Shown piece by piece: positions 36,297-48,212 of a stretch of 64,000 nt of DNA. Source of the DNA: Gentiana macrophylla (lineage: Eukaryota; Streptophyta; Magnoliopsida; Gentianales; Gentianaceae); contig CM047805.1 in assembly GCA_026214975.1 (NCBI GenBank), positions 110,603,845 to 110,667,844 on the forward strand, in the 5' to 3' direction. The stretch's first letter is position 1. Each line of letters starts with the position of its first letter. The position numbers were made by a program, and so were the translations under genes. The notes below the pieces were generated by a model, which saw nothing but the letters and a program-made list of their open reading frames with translations, was not told the DNA's origin and did not search any database.

Positions 36297-36532
36297 TGTG
36301 ATTTAGTGACAACAAACAGAAAAAGAGAAGAAAACTAGGTTTAGTGACAAAGGAGACGACGGAGTTCGGGAGTGAAGCAGGGGAAAGCGTCTGGCTCTTT
36401 GTAAAATTGCAGGAAATATATATACAGGCTTTGGGTCGGTTTGTGTCTTTGCTTAAAATTTACGCAAGTACTAAAAAAAAAACTTTCTAAAAAAATTATA
36501 TATAGATTCTAAAAAAATATATATACAAGGTT
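36297..36532. promoter_or_regulatory. upstream region of MOG1 up to the Mutator-like element
   Basis: On the minus strand an A/T-rich candidate TATA (CTGTATATATA, about 36,417-36,427) lies about 120 bp upstream of the ATG at 36,296. The Mutator-like element starts about 240 bp upstream, so it lies close to this promoter. No other element is recognised. Confidence 0.4.
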
Positions 36533-37141
36533 CTATCGACACACCACGTTTTACTACTTCACTCATCATTTAATTTTTTTTTTTACTTTTACGCATCATA
36601 TTTTTACTACATACACCACATAAAATTAAAAGATATTAAAAACATACACTTTAGTCCTTACATTTTATAAAATCATAAAACACATCCCAAAATCTCTACA
36701 ATTCTAAATCTTCCCCTTTATTAGTAACATTCTACCCTCCTCCTTAATTCAAACACATTACCTTTCAAAACCACCATTTCTTCATTACCAAAACCAAAAA
36801 ACAAAATCGATTCATCTTCACCAAAAAGAAAAAAAATTACGGTAGCAAGTTGAAGAAGAAACAACCGGAAGAAATTCGTGTGCTATTCAAATTGGAAGTG
36901 TTCTTGGGTGCATTTGGACAAGAAGCAAGTGGGTGGCGATTTGAAGAACGGGGATTGGAATAACGCGATAAATCGTTGTAAACTTATCCAAGGTACGTCA
37001 GTTGTTGTTTCATTACAATGGGTAATCGTTCTTGGTTGAAATAGGGTTGAAATTGGGTAGTATTGGTGGTTTGTTTTCAAATTTTTTGATTTTTCGATGG
37101 TTTTCCGACTGGGCATGTGGAGAAGATGATGGGGGCTTGGA

Positions 37142-37381
37142 ACGTCAGCCGTAGGGACGCTCGTTGTGCTACAACCACGTCACCACGACTGACGTTCCAG
37201 GTCAGATTTGCTAATTAGGTTATACTTTTAGACGTCATTGTTGTTGACGTTACTTGTTAGCTAGGAACGTCATTGTGTATGACGTCTCTCAAACGTCAAC
37301 ACCAGCAACGTTCATAGTGAGCCATGAACGTCAGAGTGGTTGACGTTTCTCTAGTGCTTTGAACGTTTACAACACTGATGT
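37142..37381. repeat. left subterminal palindrome array (7 copies)
   Basis: Seven imperfect 19-bp palindromes of the form ACGTCA-N7-TGACGT start at 37,142, 37,177, 37,232, 37,267, 37,293, 37,328 and 37,363. The spacer is exactly 7 bp in all. Copies 2, 3, 4 and 6 have both half-sites perfect. The array starts about 610 bp from the left end of the element and has its mirror at 55,603-55,836. Confidence 0.85.
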
Positions 37382-37768
37382 TGTTTTGTCCATTTGATCG
37401 CCACTGGTGAAGACGTTTCTGTACATTAGAACTATGATTTACTGAACAACTTTGAAACTATCATAAATGTGAGTTTTAATTCGGTGAGCTTAACACATAT
37501 GCTAAGTAGACTATGCCGTAAGTGTGCTATTTAATTGGTAAGTTTGATATGTGGTTCATTCTCATATTTTAATATGATAATATACTTAATTGTTGAACTG
37601 AGATTGGTATGAGTTTATCTAGCCTTGAATATGAGATTGCTAGTAGTCTGCTTTGTTGTCCCATTGTTTAGTTAGTTGATTACACTCATCTGATATTTTG
37701 ACCGTCTTTGTTAGTTGATTATAGTCATCTGAATGACAATTGATTTCTTGTCTTATGTGTAGGAAATT

Positions 37769-39660
37769 ATGACTAAGACAAGGTCTGGTAAGACTGTACG
37801 CTTTGCAGATAGTGGTGAAGGTACCGCAGTGGATCCAGGTGGCGCGGAAGCACCGCCCGAAGCTCATGTTCAGCCTAGTAATGTTTCGAAACATATAAAG
37901 GTGCCATATCAAAGAACTCGGAAACGACAAAACAATGTTCCAACCGAGGCTGAATTAGGAGAGACAACTGAGGGAGTTGAGACAGTTGCAGATCGCCGGG
38001 GCCACCACCGATTTAGTTGAGACACACTTGGAAGTGTAGGCTCCTTCAGTGACAATTCAGACAGTTGTAGATTCTAGTTTCGGGGCCACCACCAAGTAAG
38101 TTAAGACACAGTTGAAGTGCAGGCTCCTTCAGTGACAATTGTAGATTCTAGTGCCAGTGTCACCACTGAGTTAGTTGAGACAAAGTTAGGAGTGCAGGCT
38201 CCTTCAGTGACAGTTGCAGATTCTAGGGCTGGGGTCATCACTGATTTAGTTGAGACACAGTTGGGAGTGCAGAGACCTCCAGTGATAGTTGAGACAGTTG
38301 TAGATTCTAGTGCCGGGGCTACGACAGAGGCAGTTGAGATAGTTGGAGATTTGAGAGCCGGGGTTACGAAAAAGGCAGAGGCAATTGTTAGTGCGGGGCC
38401 ATTAGTAGAAGCATCAGTTGAGGCATCCGGTAATGCTGGGGCCCCTACAGGACAGCCATCTAGTACTACCGGGGCCACTACAGAACATGTAGCCAGTACA
38501 TCAGGGGCCACTACAGGAGAGGCATCAGGTACTGCCGGGGCCACCACATTCGGGGCCAGTACAGGACAGGCACCGGGTAGTTCCGGGGCACCGACAGAGG
38601 CAGAAGTAGCTGCAGCTCAGTGTTTAGAGTATAATACCGACGATGGTGTGGTGGTAGACACCGATATTATATTGGGGAAGGATTGGCCCGAGCATGTTGG
38701 TTACGCGTTGTTGAATAAGCGAAAGGTATGATATTTTTTAAGTTGTATAATTTTATCAAATTGTTTTAGACTTATATCTAACTTTATATTCTTTTTGTGC
38801 AATTGAACGGGACCGAGGTATAATTTGATGCAAGCAGTACACATCTTCCCTAAAACTGTGAAAGATTGATGATGAATGTGAAGAATTCAAGGCAAGATTG
38901 ATAGCTAATCCGTTGTACAATCTGGTACGTTCTCCATACGGCCAAGCCAATCGTGTGATCGTCAGTGCTTTTTTTGAGTGGTGGCATCCGAAAACAAACA
39001 CCTTCCACTTTCCATTCGGTGAGATGACGATCACACTAGACGACGTCCGATAAATCACAGGCTTACCGGTTGCAGGAAAGACCGTAAACTTTGAAGTTGA
39101 CAAAGTTGAAAACCCAGTTTCATTTGTTCACGACTTGTTAGGGATTGGTGTAGGACAAGTGTCAGATGTGTTAGGACATATTGGTGGACTACGGGTGTCC
39201 AAAAGCTGGCTGAAAAACAACCTTGTGGGTAAATTCGATGGACGAAATAATGAGGGTGAGGGATCCAGTACCTGTCAGACTGCACCGATCATTTCTGTGG
39301 ATCAAGCCATGTGCGGATATTTGTTGTACATGCTTGAATGTACATTGATTCAAGACCACGGTGCAGATAAGATAAACATAGCTTACCTTGATTTTCTATG
39401 GGATCTAGATAAGGTTGGTAAGTGAAATTTGAGGTGTCTTCTTTGACTTTGGTAAATCTTTACCGGCAACTATTGAAGGCTTATAGGACCAATACTGTTA
39501 GAGTCTCTGGATACCTGACATTGCTAGAGGTAACGCTTGATATTTAAATGGTTTTTTGTGTTTAGTGTGTATGTTTAAACGCTGACACGACTGTTTTGTA
39601 ATATGTTTTTTATAGACATGGGTGTACGAACACTTCCCAACATTGTGATCTCCGACGAAC
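37769..39660 (+). pseudogene. plant mobile domain protein (MAIN/PP7 long-form-like), degenerate
   Basis: Frames 37,769-38,020 and 38,117-38,731 encode a basic start (MTKTRSGKTVRF) and a low-complexity Gly/Ala/Thr/Val region. From about 38,862 comes the plant mobile domain: PLYNLVRSPYGQANR, FFEWWHPKTNTFHFPFGEMT, a GLPVAGK block, later WLKNN, and WVYEHFP at about 39,615. Breaks: a frameshift near 38,020-38,100, an in-frame TAA after ITLDDVR (about 39,052) and a frameshift near 39,421. Donor sites GT at 38,727 and 39,530 suggest the original introns. This domain is often carried by plant transposons, which fits its place here. Confidence 0.78.
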
Positions 39661-39790
39661 AATAACTTCAATGTATGTGAACAATAACTTCAATTACACC
39701 AAAGATAACATATATGAACATCAAAAGTATCAAATATTATTAGCATACTCCACAAAATGGACATAATTCATCAACGTAGCTCAAAATACA

Positions 39791-40172
39791 TCAAAGTAGC
39801 TCAAAAGTATGATCTAAAAGTATTAGAAAGTAGATCATCGTGCATCTAGAAAATGAGTTGAAATAAAAGGTATCTTTAGGCATTGGACAAATCCCTATGA
39901 TTCCCATCCATGGATCATTTACCACATCATGCCATAAACCGATCCTATGCTGATATTTCTCATACCATTCATTTGCTTCCAACGTCCAAACGTTATGCCA
40001 AACCACGTTCACCCTAGGTATTGGACAAGTATCTTTCATAAGCAAATGAACAAAATGGTTACCATTGCACAAACACATCCATTTATGGTTAGGTGGCCAA
40101 ACCAAAGGTTTTTTCTTAATTGGGAGGAAAGTTTGGTTTCCGTGCGATGTAGACAATATGCTTAGGGACACA
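39791..40172 (-). pseudogene. C-terminal end of the OTU domain gene, separated by the nested insertion
   Basis: The minus-strand frame from 40,171 to 39,791 continues the OTU domain that stops at 52,836: the protein reads across the CCATA duplication into SLSILSTSHGNQTFLP. It holds HKWMCLCNGNHFVHLLM, where the His of NHF fits the catalytic His of OTU cysteine proteases. It ends shortly after a WHDVVNDPWMGI block. It was one exon or frame with 52,841-53,602 before the solo LTR was inserted. Confidence 0.8.
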
Positions 40173-42018
40173 CCATATGTTTGGAAATCAACGCGGGAAC
40201 GCAGCGGAATTCAAAATTTTGATTTCCTTTTTCCCAAGATCGACTTCGTTTAAGAAACAAGCATAAAAGAAGTAGACAAAAGAATACCTTGGTTGATCCA
40301 ATTGGATCGACGCTTTGTCTACGGTTGTAGTTTCTGCACGAAGTCGCCCAAGTGTTCGGCCTCTACTGGTGATCCACACGAACACCTCGCCGGAATCCCA
40401 TCATGGATTGCTACATGAAAAACTCAGTTGCTAGACCGACTTTTTCTCTCTCATAAATCTCTCTTTAAGAAGCTCTTTATTTTTCACAAAAAAACTATTA
40501 GTCTCTTAGAATTGTGATGTATAAAAGAGCTAGCCAAGCCTCCCTTTTATAAGGTGACCTGCGCCCCTATGTAATTCCAATCCGATTGGTCTTAGTAGAT
40601 TGGGAATAAAATAAAATTTCCTAATAAAATAAGGAAAATACATTTGATTGATTTATCTCATTTAATTTAATATCATATATTAAATATTTCCATTATATTA
40701 TCAATATCTTATATTGACTATATTTATCTTGTAACCATAAATCTATTTTTCTAAAATCAATTAATATCCAATATTAATATATGGTAATCACATTAATTAA
40801 ATTGCACAATCCAAGTGTATCTTAATATACTAAAAGTGGCGTTTCATATGCCAACAAGTTGGCATCCGAATATTCTTTAAATAATATAATGTTATGATTA
40901 ATTAATTTGCGAAACACATGTGTATCAATAACCCACATATAAATTTCGACTTATATGTATCTATATACATATTTAATTAACCAACATAATTAATATCTTG
41001 TATTATATTTATTCATAATAAATAAATATCACCATATTAATTTACCACTATAACCTTTATAGTATGAGACAAATTCTTTCCTTATTTGGTTATCAACCAT
41101 AACCATATTTTAATCCGACTTGATGTTCAAATGTGTGTGACCCGATACGCTATATGTTGGCCATAGACACAAAGTACAAATTACGAAAATGCCCGTCATT
41201 CCTAACGATCACGGGATAGCATCTAGCAACACACCGTGACCCTCAATCATCGGAAGAGTCAAATGCAATGACTACTACCTTTCATGTGAAATAGTTACTG
41301 TTGGAAATATTATTTATGTTTTGATGATGATTCGTCACGAAATTAGACAAATCACTTACAACCCATGATGATGAAGTCGTAACTAACTGTTATAGTGCAT
41401 AATAAAAGAGGAAGCAAGAAATGGTCTAGAGACAAATGTATAAGTTCTATCTAGAGTTTGAACCTTGTATAGGTTATTTCAGACAAGCATTGTAATAGAA
41501 TAGGAACTAGGCGAACATCTGAGTCACAACAAGAAAACTGAGTTATAGCAAGAAAATTGAGTATGCACTTAAAGAACTGAGGGTTCAAACTCAGCTATGA
41601 TAAAACTGAAGAACTGAGGGACACAGACTCAGTTGTTGAGGATTGAAGAACTGAGGTGGCAAAATCAGTTAAAAGCTGATTAAGTCGTGATTATAAGTCA
41701 GGATTCAGACAAGTCTGTGGTGACCTGAAACTGAGTTATAGATCATGTAAAACTGAATAATCTTAAGGACAAAGATTATCAGTTACCTGGAAAAGAAGAA
41801 ACTGAATGGTGTACTCTGACTTAGTGAATTAAAGTCAGATGTTAAGTAAACAAGGGACTCAGTTTTGAAGAAGAGTAGAAAACTAAGTTAAGGCCTTGAT
41901 TGAATTTAAACTATCAATACGACAAAAGATCGTACATATGAACGTTGGCTAAATGACAAGTGTAACGGCTACAAGAGCTAGTAACCGTCACATCACCCCT
42001 ATAAATACACAAGAGAAT

Positions 42019-43699
42019 TTATTGAGAGAATTTTCACCACCAAAAAAATACTTATAAATTACTTGGGAAACTTTGGCGAAACAAACTCTCTAACCGACCA
42101 AACACCGGGTCGATTGTAAGTAAAGCTACAAGAGTCCGAGGTCGAACCACGAGGAAGTCTATTGAGTACCAAAGCCGACCTACAACTTAGTCTAGGTGCA
42201 TCAAAAGGTTGGCAAGATTTATACAACTACAACGACATTAAAGCGATTAGCAACGAAGTTTAACTAAGGGAGAGGGACATAGCCGAACCATGATCCAAAT
42301 AGCTAATTTCAACCCCAAGGATAGACAAAACCGGGAGTGTGCAATAAAACAAACGAACTCTCACATTCAATTTCACGGGCGCGTACTCCTAATTCCGGTG
42401 CTAAGGTCTGAACAACTCTCTCCTAACACCTTATGCCAAGTTAACTACCCTTCCTTAAAGAAGGTTCACTAACAAGACATGTTATGCACTAGAGCCGCTT
42501 AAACGTTAAAACGAGTAACCTCACTTTGGGCCCGGGTTTAACAACTAAGCCGGGTCTACGCCGCGATCCTAGAACCCCTTTTCCCACACCCCTCTATCTG
42601 AACAACTCTCAAGAGTGGTGTGTGTGATTTGACCTAGGTAGCTAATCTAGCCCAAATCCGTTATAACAAGTTCTAAGACGTGAAACAAGCAAGATTAAAC
42701 AATAAAAAGCACTACCCACTCCCAATTTCATCACCCAAAGGGTGATTTCACTAAATTTCACATGATTCGACTATGACAAGGGGCTAACTACTCATGGGGG
42801 GAGGAAAAACACAATCAAAACAACAAATAAACAACATAATAAAGAAGAGAACAAGAAATTACCATAGAATCCAAGAATTTCGAGTTTGAAGTTGAAGAAC
42901 ACCACAAGACACAACAATGGAGAATTTGGGGAAAAGATGAGTTCTTAGGGGTTGGGGAAGAAATTAGAGTTGAGAAGAGAGGAATTTTAGCTACAAACTA
43001 CCTAATTTTAACTATATTTAAGCTATCTAAACTACTCTTAAAACTAGAGGAAGAAGGAGCTAGGTTTTTTGGTGGAGGAGGAGAAGAATGCTGAATGAAT
43101 CCCCAGGATTCAATGCTGAATCTGTTTTGTAAGGTAAAATACGTGAGCAGAGCCGAGCTGCCTGAAGTTCGGCTCGAGTTGGCGATTCAGCCTGAACTGT
43201 CTTCGGTAAAACGACCATAAATTCTTCGTCCGAGCTCCGATTGAGATGATTCAAGATCCGTTGGAAAGCTCTTTGAATTGTCTACAACTTTCATGAAGAA
43301 GTCAGGTCCATAAAATGCTTTATTCCTGGCTGAAACCGCAGCTGAAGTGGACTGAGCCAAGACCGAAAACTTGATTTCATTGTTTCTTCACTTCTCGGTC
43401 CATTCTTCGGCTCCGAGCATGCTTGTCATTGTAAATCATTGTCTTCCGGGTCTCGAGACACCTAACCCCTGAATTCACATTCACCAAAACAAGCCATACA
43501 CTATCCCGGGGTAAAAGTGTCCGAATAGGCAAAATATCGATAAAAGGAGGAATTTCCCGATTAAGTATCGTCTTCATTCCACGTGCAATATTCTCATGAT
43601 AAAGCCCTAAAAAATGTCTAATCTACCCAAAATAAGGCCAAAAGAGGGATAAACGGGGGTTAAAACCACACCGAAATAGCGTGAAGTTGAATCCCATCA
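42019..43699 (-). repeat. LTR copy 1 of the gypsy derivative (3' LTR on the minus strand)
   Basis: On the minus strand it starts TGATGGGATTCAACTTCACG and ends CTCTCAATAA. It shares the outer block with copy 2 (ATTTTCACCACC, GGGAAACTTTGGCG, TCACCCAAxGGGTG) at roughly 80 percent identity by eye. The half next to the polypurine tract is barely alignable with copy 2. Confidence 0.82.
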
Positions 43700-44289
43700 A
43701 CCACCCCACACTTAGCCTTTGCTCGTCCTCGAGTAAAATAGGCGTTTTAAAAAAAATACAAGGGAGACAACTTTGCCATGAAGGTGTAAACGCCACATTC
43801 TCACCACGAAAAACAAGTAGGGTAATGGATGCAAACAAAACAAGCCAACCTTGAAGTCAAAATGGGTGAGTGTGTGCGTGGTAAAACAAGGGCAAAACAT
43901 AAAAAGGTTACCGGCCTCGAATACCGGACAAATGTATACACCACGGTCTCATAGCACTAGCCTCTCCACTAATCGAGACTCCCCCGGGCTAGACACAGTC
44001 AAGTAGGTCTTTAAGGGTTGTAACGTTAGGCTCGGGAGGGGGCTAACCGAAGGATCATTTGGGAACTGGAGAAAAAGAAGTCCGAGTGAACTAAATCAAC
44101 ATGTAGACGCCTTTAACTCATCACTATAAGCACAACACCAAGATCTTCGATTAACGGATACAAAGTAAGAACAATAGAACATTGATATACCCGAATCGTC
44201 CAAACTCGGCTATGTTTCAAGCGTCATGAGGAAAACTCGAATATACCAATGACTATACACAAAAGAACTCCCCGGCAACGGCGCCATTT
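43700..44289 (-). other. remaining internal region of the gypsy derivative
   Basis: The polypurine tract (minus strand, about 43,700-43,714) and the primer-binding site (44,268-44,286, TGGCGCCGTTGCCGGGG on the minus strand) border about 550 bp without ORFs. The GAGGACGAGCAAAG block near 43,717-43,732 (minus strand) is the usual end of the Tat/Ogre internal region. gag and pol are entirely absent. Confidence 0.8.
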
Positions 44290-46056
44290 TGATTGAGAGA
44301 ATTTTCACCACCAAAAAAATACTTATAAATTACTCGGGAAACTTTGGCGAAACAAACTCTCTAACCGGCCAAACACCGGGTCGATTGTAAGTAAAGCTAC
44401 AAGAGTACGAGGTCGAACCCAAAGGAATCGTGCTTGCAAGTACCAAAGTGAACGTAATGCTTAGTCTAGGTGATCAAAGTTTTAAGGTTTTGTTACTACA
44501 ACGACACTAGTGATTCTAACTAACGAGTCTAAAGATATAAAGAAATAAAGAAGATTGAACTACTTGGTTGTAAAGATTGATTAAGGGACATAGCCGAATC
44601 ATGATCAAAATAGCTAGTTTCACCCCAAGGAATGACAAAACCGGGAGTGTGCATTAAACAAACGAACTCTTACATTCAATTCCACGGGTGCGAACTCCTA
44701 ATCCCGGTGCTAGGTTCGAACAACTCTTCCCCAACACCTTAAGCCTAGTCAACTAACCTTCCCTAAGAGAGGTTTATTCACAAGACAATCATGCACGAGA
44801 GCCGTTTAAGCGTTAAAAGCGAGTAACCTCGCACTACAATACGATCCTAGAACCTTTTCCCACATCCTCTCTCGAACAACTCTCAAGAGTAATGTGTGTG
44901 ATTTTGACCTAGGTGATCAATCTAGCCCAAATCCGTTATAACAAGTTCTAAGACATGAAATATGCAAGATATAATGATAAAAGCACTACCCACTCCCAAT
45001 TTCATCACCCAAGGGGTGATTTCACCAAATTTCACATGATTCGACTATGAAAAGGGATTAGCTACTCATTATACTAATCAAAACATGCACAAAACAGTAA
45101 ATAAGAGCCATAACAAGTAGAGAGAAAAGAAATATACCATTAAATTGCAGAAATTCGAGTTTGAGCTAGAAAGTACAAAATAGAGAATCACCAAAAGTAG
45201 GAGACTTGTTGTTTGGAATGAAAATCTAATCTAAGAAATGAAAAGATTAAGCTAAGATATGTTTGATCTACATAAAATTATCATGTTCTAAGCTATTACA
45301 AAATTCGAGCTATGAAGGGGTAGAGTTTGGCTAAGAAGATGAATAATAATTCCAAAATGGGCTAAGGGGTATTTATAGGTGGAGGAGAAATCCTGCAGAT
45401 TTTGGTTGAACGCTAGTTTTAGATGAGTGGAGCGTGCGTTCGCTTGAAATTCAGGCGACTTAGGGCTTTTGTCATGCGAGCGACGTTTGAAGGTAGAGAC
45501 GCGTGCGTTCCAGGCTGGAACGACGCGTTTGAAGGTAGGAACGTGCGTTTGAGTGGCCTGGAGAACGCACGTGGGGGTAGTTGCTAAACCCGGCGTTTGA
45601 AGAGGTGAACTCTGTTTGACTCTGGCAACTCTGGAACGTTGGTTTGGGCTTGGAACGCAGTTTGGGGATCTGGAACGCTGGTTTGAGGGTTCCAAACGTG
45701 CGTTTGGACCCTGTGCCACCAATTCTTCACTTTTTCTCCCTTTTCCACCTCTTTTCTCGCCTCGGTCATGTTTCTCATTGTAAACCATTGCCTTTCGGGT
45801 CATCGAGACACCAATACCCTACATCATCACAATAACCAAAAACAACCAAAACATTCCAAAGGGTAAACGTGCTCGGGAATGGGGTCAATATCATCAAAAA
45901 GGGGTGGTAAACTATCAAAAATGACGGAATTACCCCCCGTGCTAGGAACTCACAATATTACCCCGAAAGTGGTCTAAATCATCCAAAAATGTGCTGAAAA
46001 TGTGGTAAACGGAGGCCAAACAATGTAGCGGAGTCACGTAAAGTTGACTCCTATCA
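44290..46056 (-). repeat. LTR copy 2 of the gypsy derivative (5' LTR on the minus strand)
   Basis: On the minus strand it starts TGATAGGAGTCAACTTTACG and ends CTCTCAATCA. Its U3 part contains a set of degenerate short repeats (45,410-45,715). The R-U5 part matches copy 1; the U3 part is a different sequence. Confidence 0.82.
45410..45715. repeat. degenerate GAACG/GTTTG repeats in LTR copy 2
   Basis: Motifs such as GAACGTGCGTTTG, GAACGTTGGTTTGGG, GAACGCAGTTTGGGG and GAACGCTGGTTTGAGGG recur every 20-40 bp, with CpG-rich palindromic cores (AACGTGCGTT). The stretch is much richer in CpG than its surroundings. It lies in the U3 part, where LTR enhancers are usually found. Copy 1 lacks it. Confidence 0.7.
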
Positions 46057-47021
46057 AGAATCACTCAAGAAAGATGAGAGGAGGATCAGAAATAGAGCTT
46101 TACAAGCATACATTCAAGATCAAAATCCAGATCCATAAAAATCAGATCATATTTATTCAGATAAAGGGGAGCCAACGACATTGTCTTGAAAACTTCAAAG
46201 GAAGATCCAGTAACCCATAAAGGGGGAATGAAGGCATCTTGGAGCTACAAAGTCAGATCCAAAAAAATCAAACAGCTCACTGAATTAATCTTTGATTAAT
46301 TCTAAACCTAACCTTTGTGAAAAAGGGTTGGCTGTGCATAGTTTGAAGAGAGCAATTCTACCTTTCTTCATACGGTGTTGCTACAAATGATTGAGTGCGA
46401 TCATGGATTGTGTATGTGAGTGGTGAGTGGTGAAGGAGCAATTCCACCTCCGAAAGATCGATTAATGCGAGTGAAGGAGCAATCTCACATTTCTTCATTT
46501 TGTGTGAGATAAAGTGAAACTAGGGTGTCGTGAAGGAATTGTCATAGTGCTAGGATTTTGTAATGGTTATTTCATTATTCTAGTGATACCTCCTACGCCA
46601 CAGGAGAAGGGGAGACGTACGGATTACACCACCCGGAACTTCCATAAACAAATCTTGTGTTGATTTACTTTATGCATCTGTGTTTGTTTTATTTATTGCA
46701 TTATCTCTCGGCAAACACCAGACACTGAGTCAGCACTTAATTGATACATAGAAGGTCTAGTTTTCTATTTACACATCTATTGCACTAAAGGCTAGTTTTA
46801 TCCGCTGCCAGTTAACGAGACTAAATATAAGTCAGTAATAACTTATATTCAGTTAAGCTAACCGAACTCCGCACAAGTTAAAGGGACATGAACTGAAGAT
46901 CAGTTTAAGTTTCAGAAAAACTCAGTTCCTGGGACTTTTCCAGTTCAGGATTAGTTTTTGGTGACAAGTTTATTCACACCCCCCTCTAAACTTGTGTTAG
47001 TCTTTCCAAGGGACCAACAAT

Positions 47022-47033
47022 TGGTATCGGAGC
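47022..47033 (+). other. primer-binding site of element E
   Basis: TGGTATCGGAGC follows the 5' LTR end by 2 bp. The plant copia consensus complementary to initiator tRNA-Met is TGGTATCAGAGC, so one base (A to G) differs. Confidence 0.85.
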
Positions 47034-47119
47034 AGTACTTTCATTTGAAAGAAGATCCAAGAATACCTTTTTAAACCAATTGTTGAAGACCCCTCACTGT
47101 ATCAGTTCAATTAGTTTCT

Positions 47120-47904
47120 ATGTCTACATCTAGAGCTAGAAGTTGGCTTATTCATCCCCTGACTAATTGTTTGCAAAATATATCTGATTTTCAGGATCAC
47201 ATGATCGAAAGGTTCAGTGCGAAAAATTTAGATACAAATTCAGAACCTCAACTCAGTGATGATGTGGATACAAACTTCAATATTCATATTAACGAATCTA
47301 GAGGAGTTCCATCACTTAGAGGCCTCTCAAAAGAAGAAGGAAAGGAGTTACAAGTGGTTGTTGTTATAGAAGATTCATCACAACAACAAAAGAGTGTACA
47401 TTCAAATCCTAAAACGGCATCAAATCATCAAGGAAGGTACATTCTTCAAATCAGTTATCATTTGCTGAACTCAGTCTGAAAAACTCTGATCTTGTCAAGT
47501 TAACTGAAAAACTTAAGTTGGAACTAAAATTAAAAGACAGCGAACTTGACAAAGCAAAGGATTTGAATAAGTTTCTTGAAACTGAGGTGTCAAAACTAGC
47601 TGAAAGATTAATGATCAGTAAATTTGACAAAAGCAATAATAATCCCCCACCCCCACCCAGTCTTGAGACTTCAAAAAGTATAAACTCTAGAAATCAAGAT
47701 ACTGGAAGATTTAGTGGATTACACAAGGAAACTAAAAATGTTAAATCTAAAAGAATCCTTGTGAAATCAACTAAAATTGAGCGTAATGGTTTATCCAGAA
47801 AAGAGTTGAGAATGTTTAATTCTCTCAACAAAGAAACTGAAAGTAATAGTTCAGTAACTAACTCAATCGGACCCAAAAAGATATGGGTACCAAAGAAAAC
47901 TTAA
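47120..47904 (+). pseudogene. gag tail-like ORFs of element E
   Basis: ORF 47,120-47,479 begins MSTSRARSWL. A second frame, 47,518-47,904, has a Leu/Lys/Glu coiled-coil-like part (KLKLELKLKDSELDKA), a Pro run and the end GPKKIWVPKKT. In SIRE-like elements a GPKKxWVPK block lies at the gag-protease junction. The first part does not resemble normal gag. A frameshift near 47,480 separates the two. The protein ends where pol should begin. Confidence 0.6.
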
Positions 47905-48212
47905 ACTGTCTTGCAGGAAAAGTCAGTTCACTTTGCAAAATCCTCAGAAAACTGACTTTCATACAAAACTGAGACGGCAAAAGCTGATAAGGACAAAACT
48001 GTCAAAGAAGTAAAGACTTTCCAGCTACCATCTGACGTTTGGACTGACATGGCAAATCACTCGAAGCCACGTGTCAATCTGGGAGAAAAAGTAGATGTAC
48101 ATCCCTACATAATCTCATTGATTGTGACTCTCATTTGAAAACGATTGCAAAATCTTGACAAAATCCTGCTCACCCAAAATCAAGCATTCAAGGATCCCTA
48201 ACTCAAAACTCA

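Larger units (their letters stand above)
42019..46056 (-). mobile_element. Tat/Ogre-like Ty3/gypsy derivative, internally deleted, TSD AGAAT
   Basis: Two LTR-like ends (42,019-43,699 and 44,290-46,056) flank only 590 bp. On the minus strand the primer-binding site reads TGGCGCCGTTGCCGGGGAG, the type known from Tat/Ogre elements. The polypurine end reads CTAAGTGTGGGGTGGT, also typical of that clade. AGAAT flanks the unit (42,014-42,018; 46,057-46,061), and the intact 3' LTR of element E shows AGAATCACTC as the empty site. No coding domain is left. The terminal dinucleotide at 42,019 is TT where the other copy has TG. Confidence 0.88.
41299..47019 (+). repeat. 5' LTR of element E, interrupted at 42,019-46,056
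   Basis: The first part (41,299-42,018) and the second part (46,062-47,019) align with the intact 3' LTR 50,390-52,060. The TATA box CCTATAAATACAC is at about 41,999-42,011, only about 10 bp before the inserted element. Outside certain blocks, identity with the 3' LTR is very high. Confidence 0.92.

Noticed and set aside
38101..38547. 148-codon minus-strand ORF
   Set aside because: Antisense of the repetitive Gly/Ala/Thr region of the plant mobile domain ORF.
45288..45803. 171-codon minus-strand ORF inside the gypsy LTR
   Set aside because: It lies in the repeat-rich U3 part of an LTR, has no domain, and its Arg/Pro-rich content follows from the repeats.
42019..46056. TRIM element
   Set aside because: TRIM LTRs are a few hundred bp; here they are about 1.7 kb with a Tat/Ogre-type primer site and polypurine end, so a deletion derivative is the better call.
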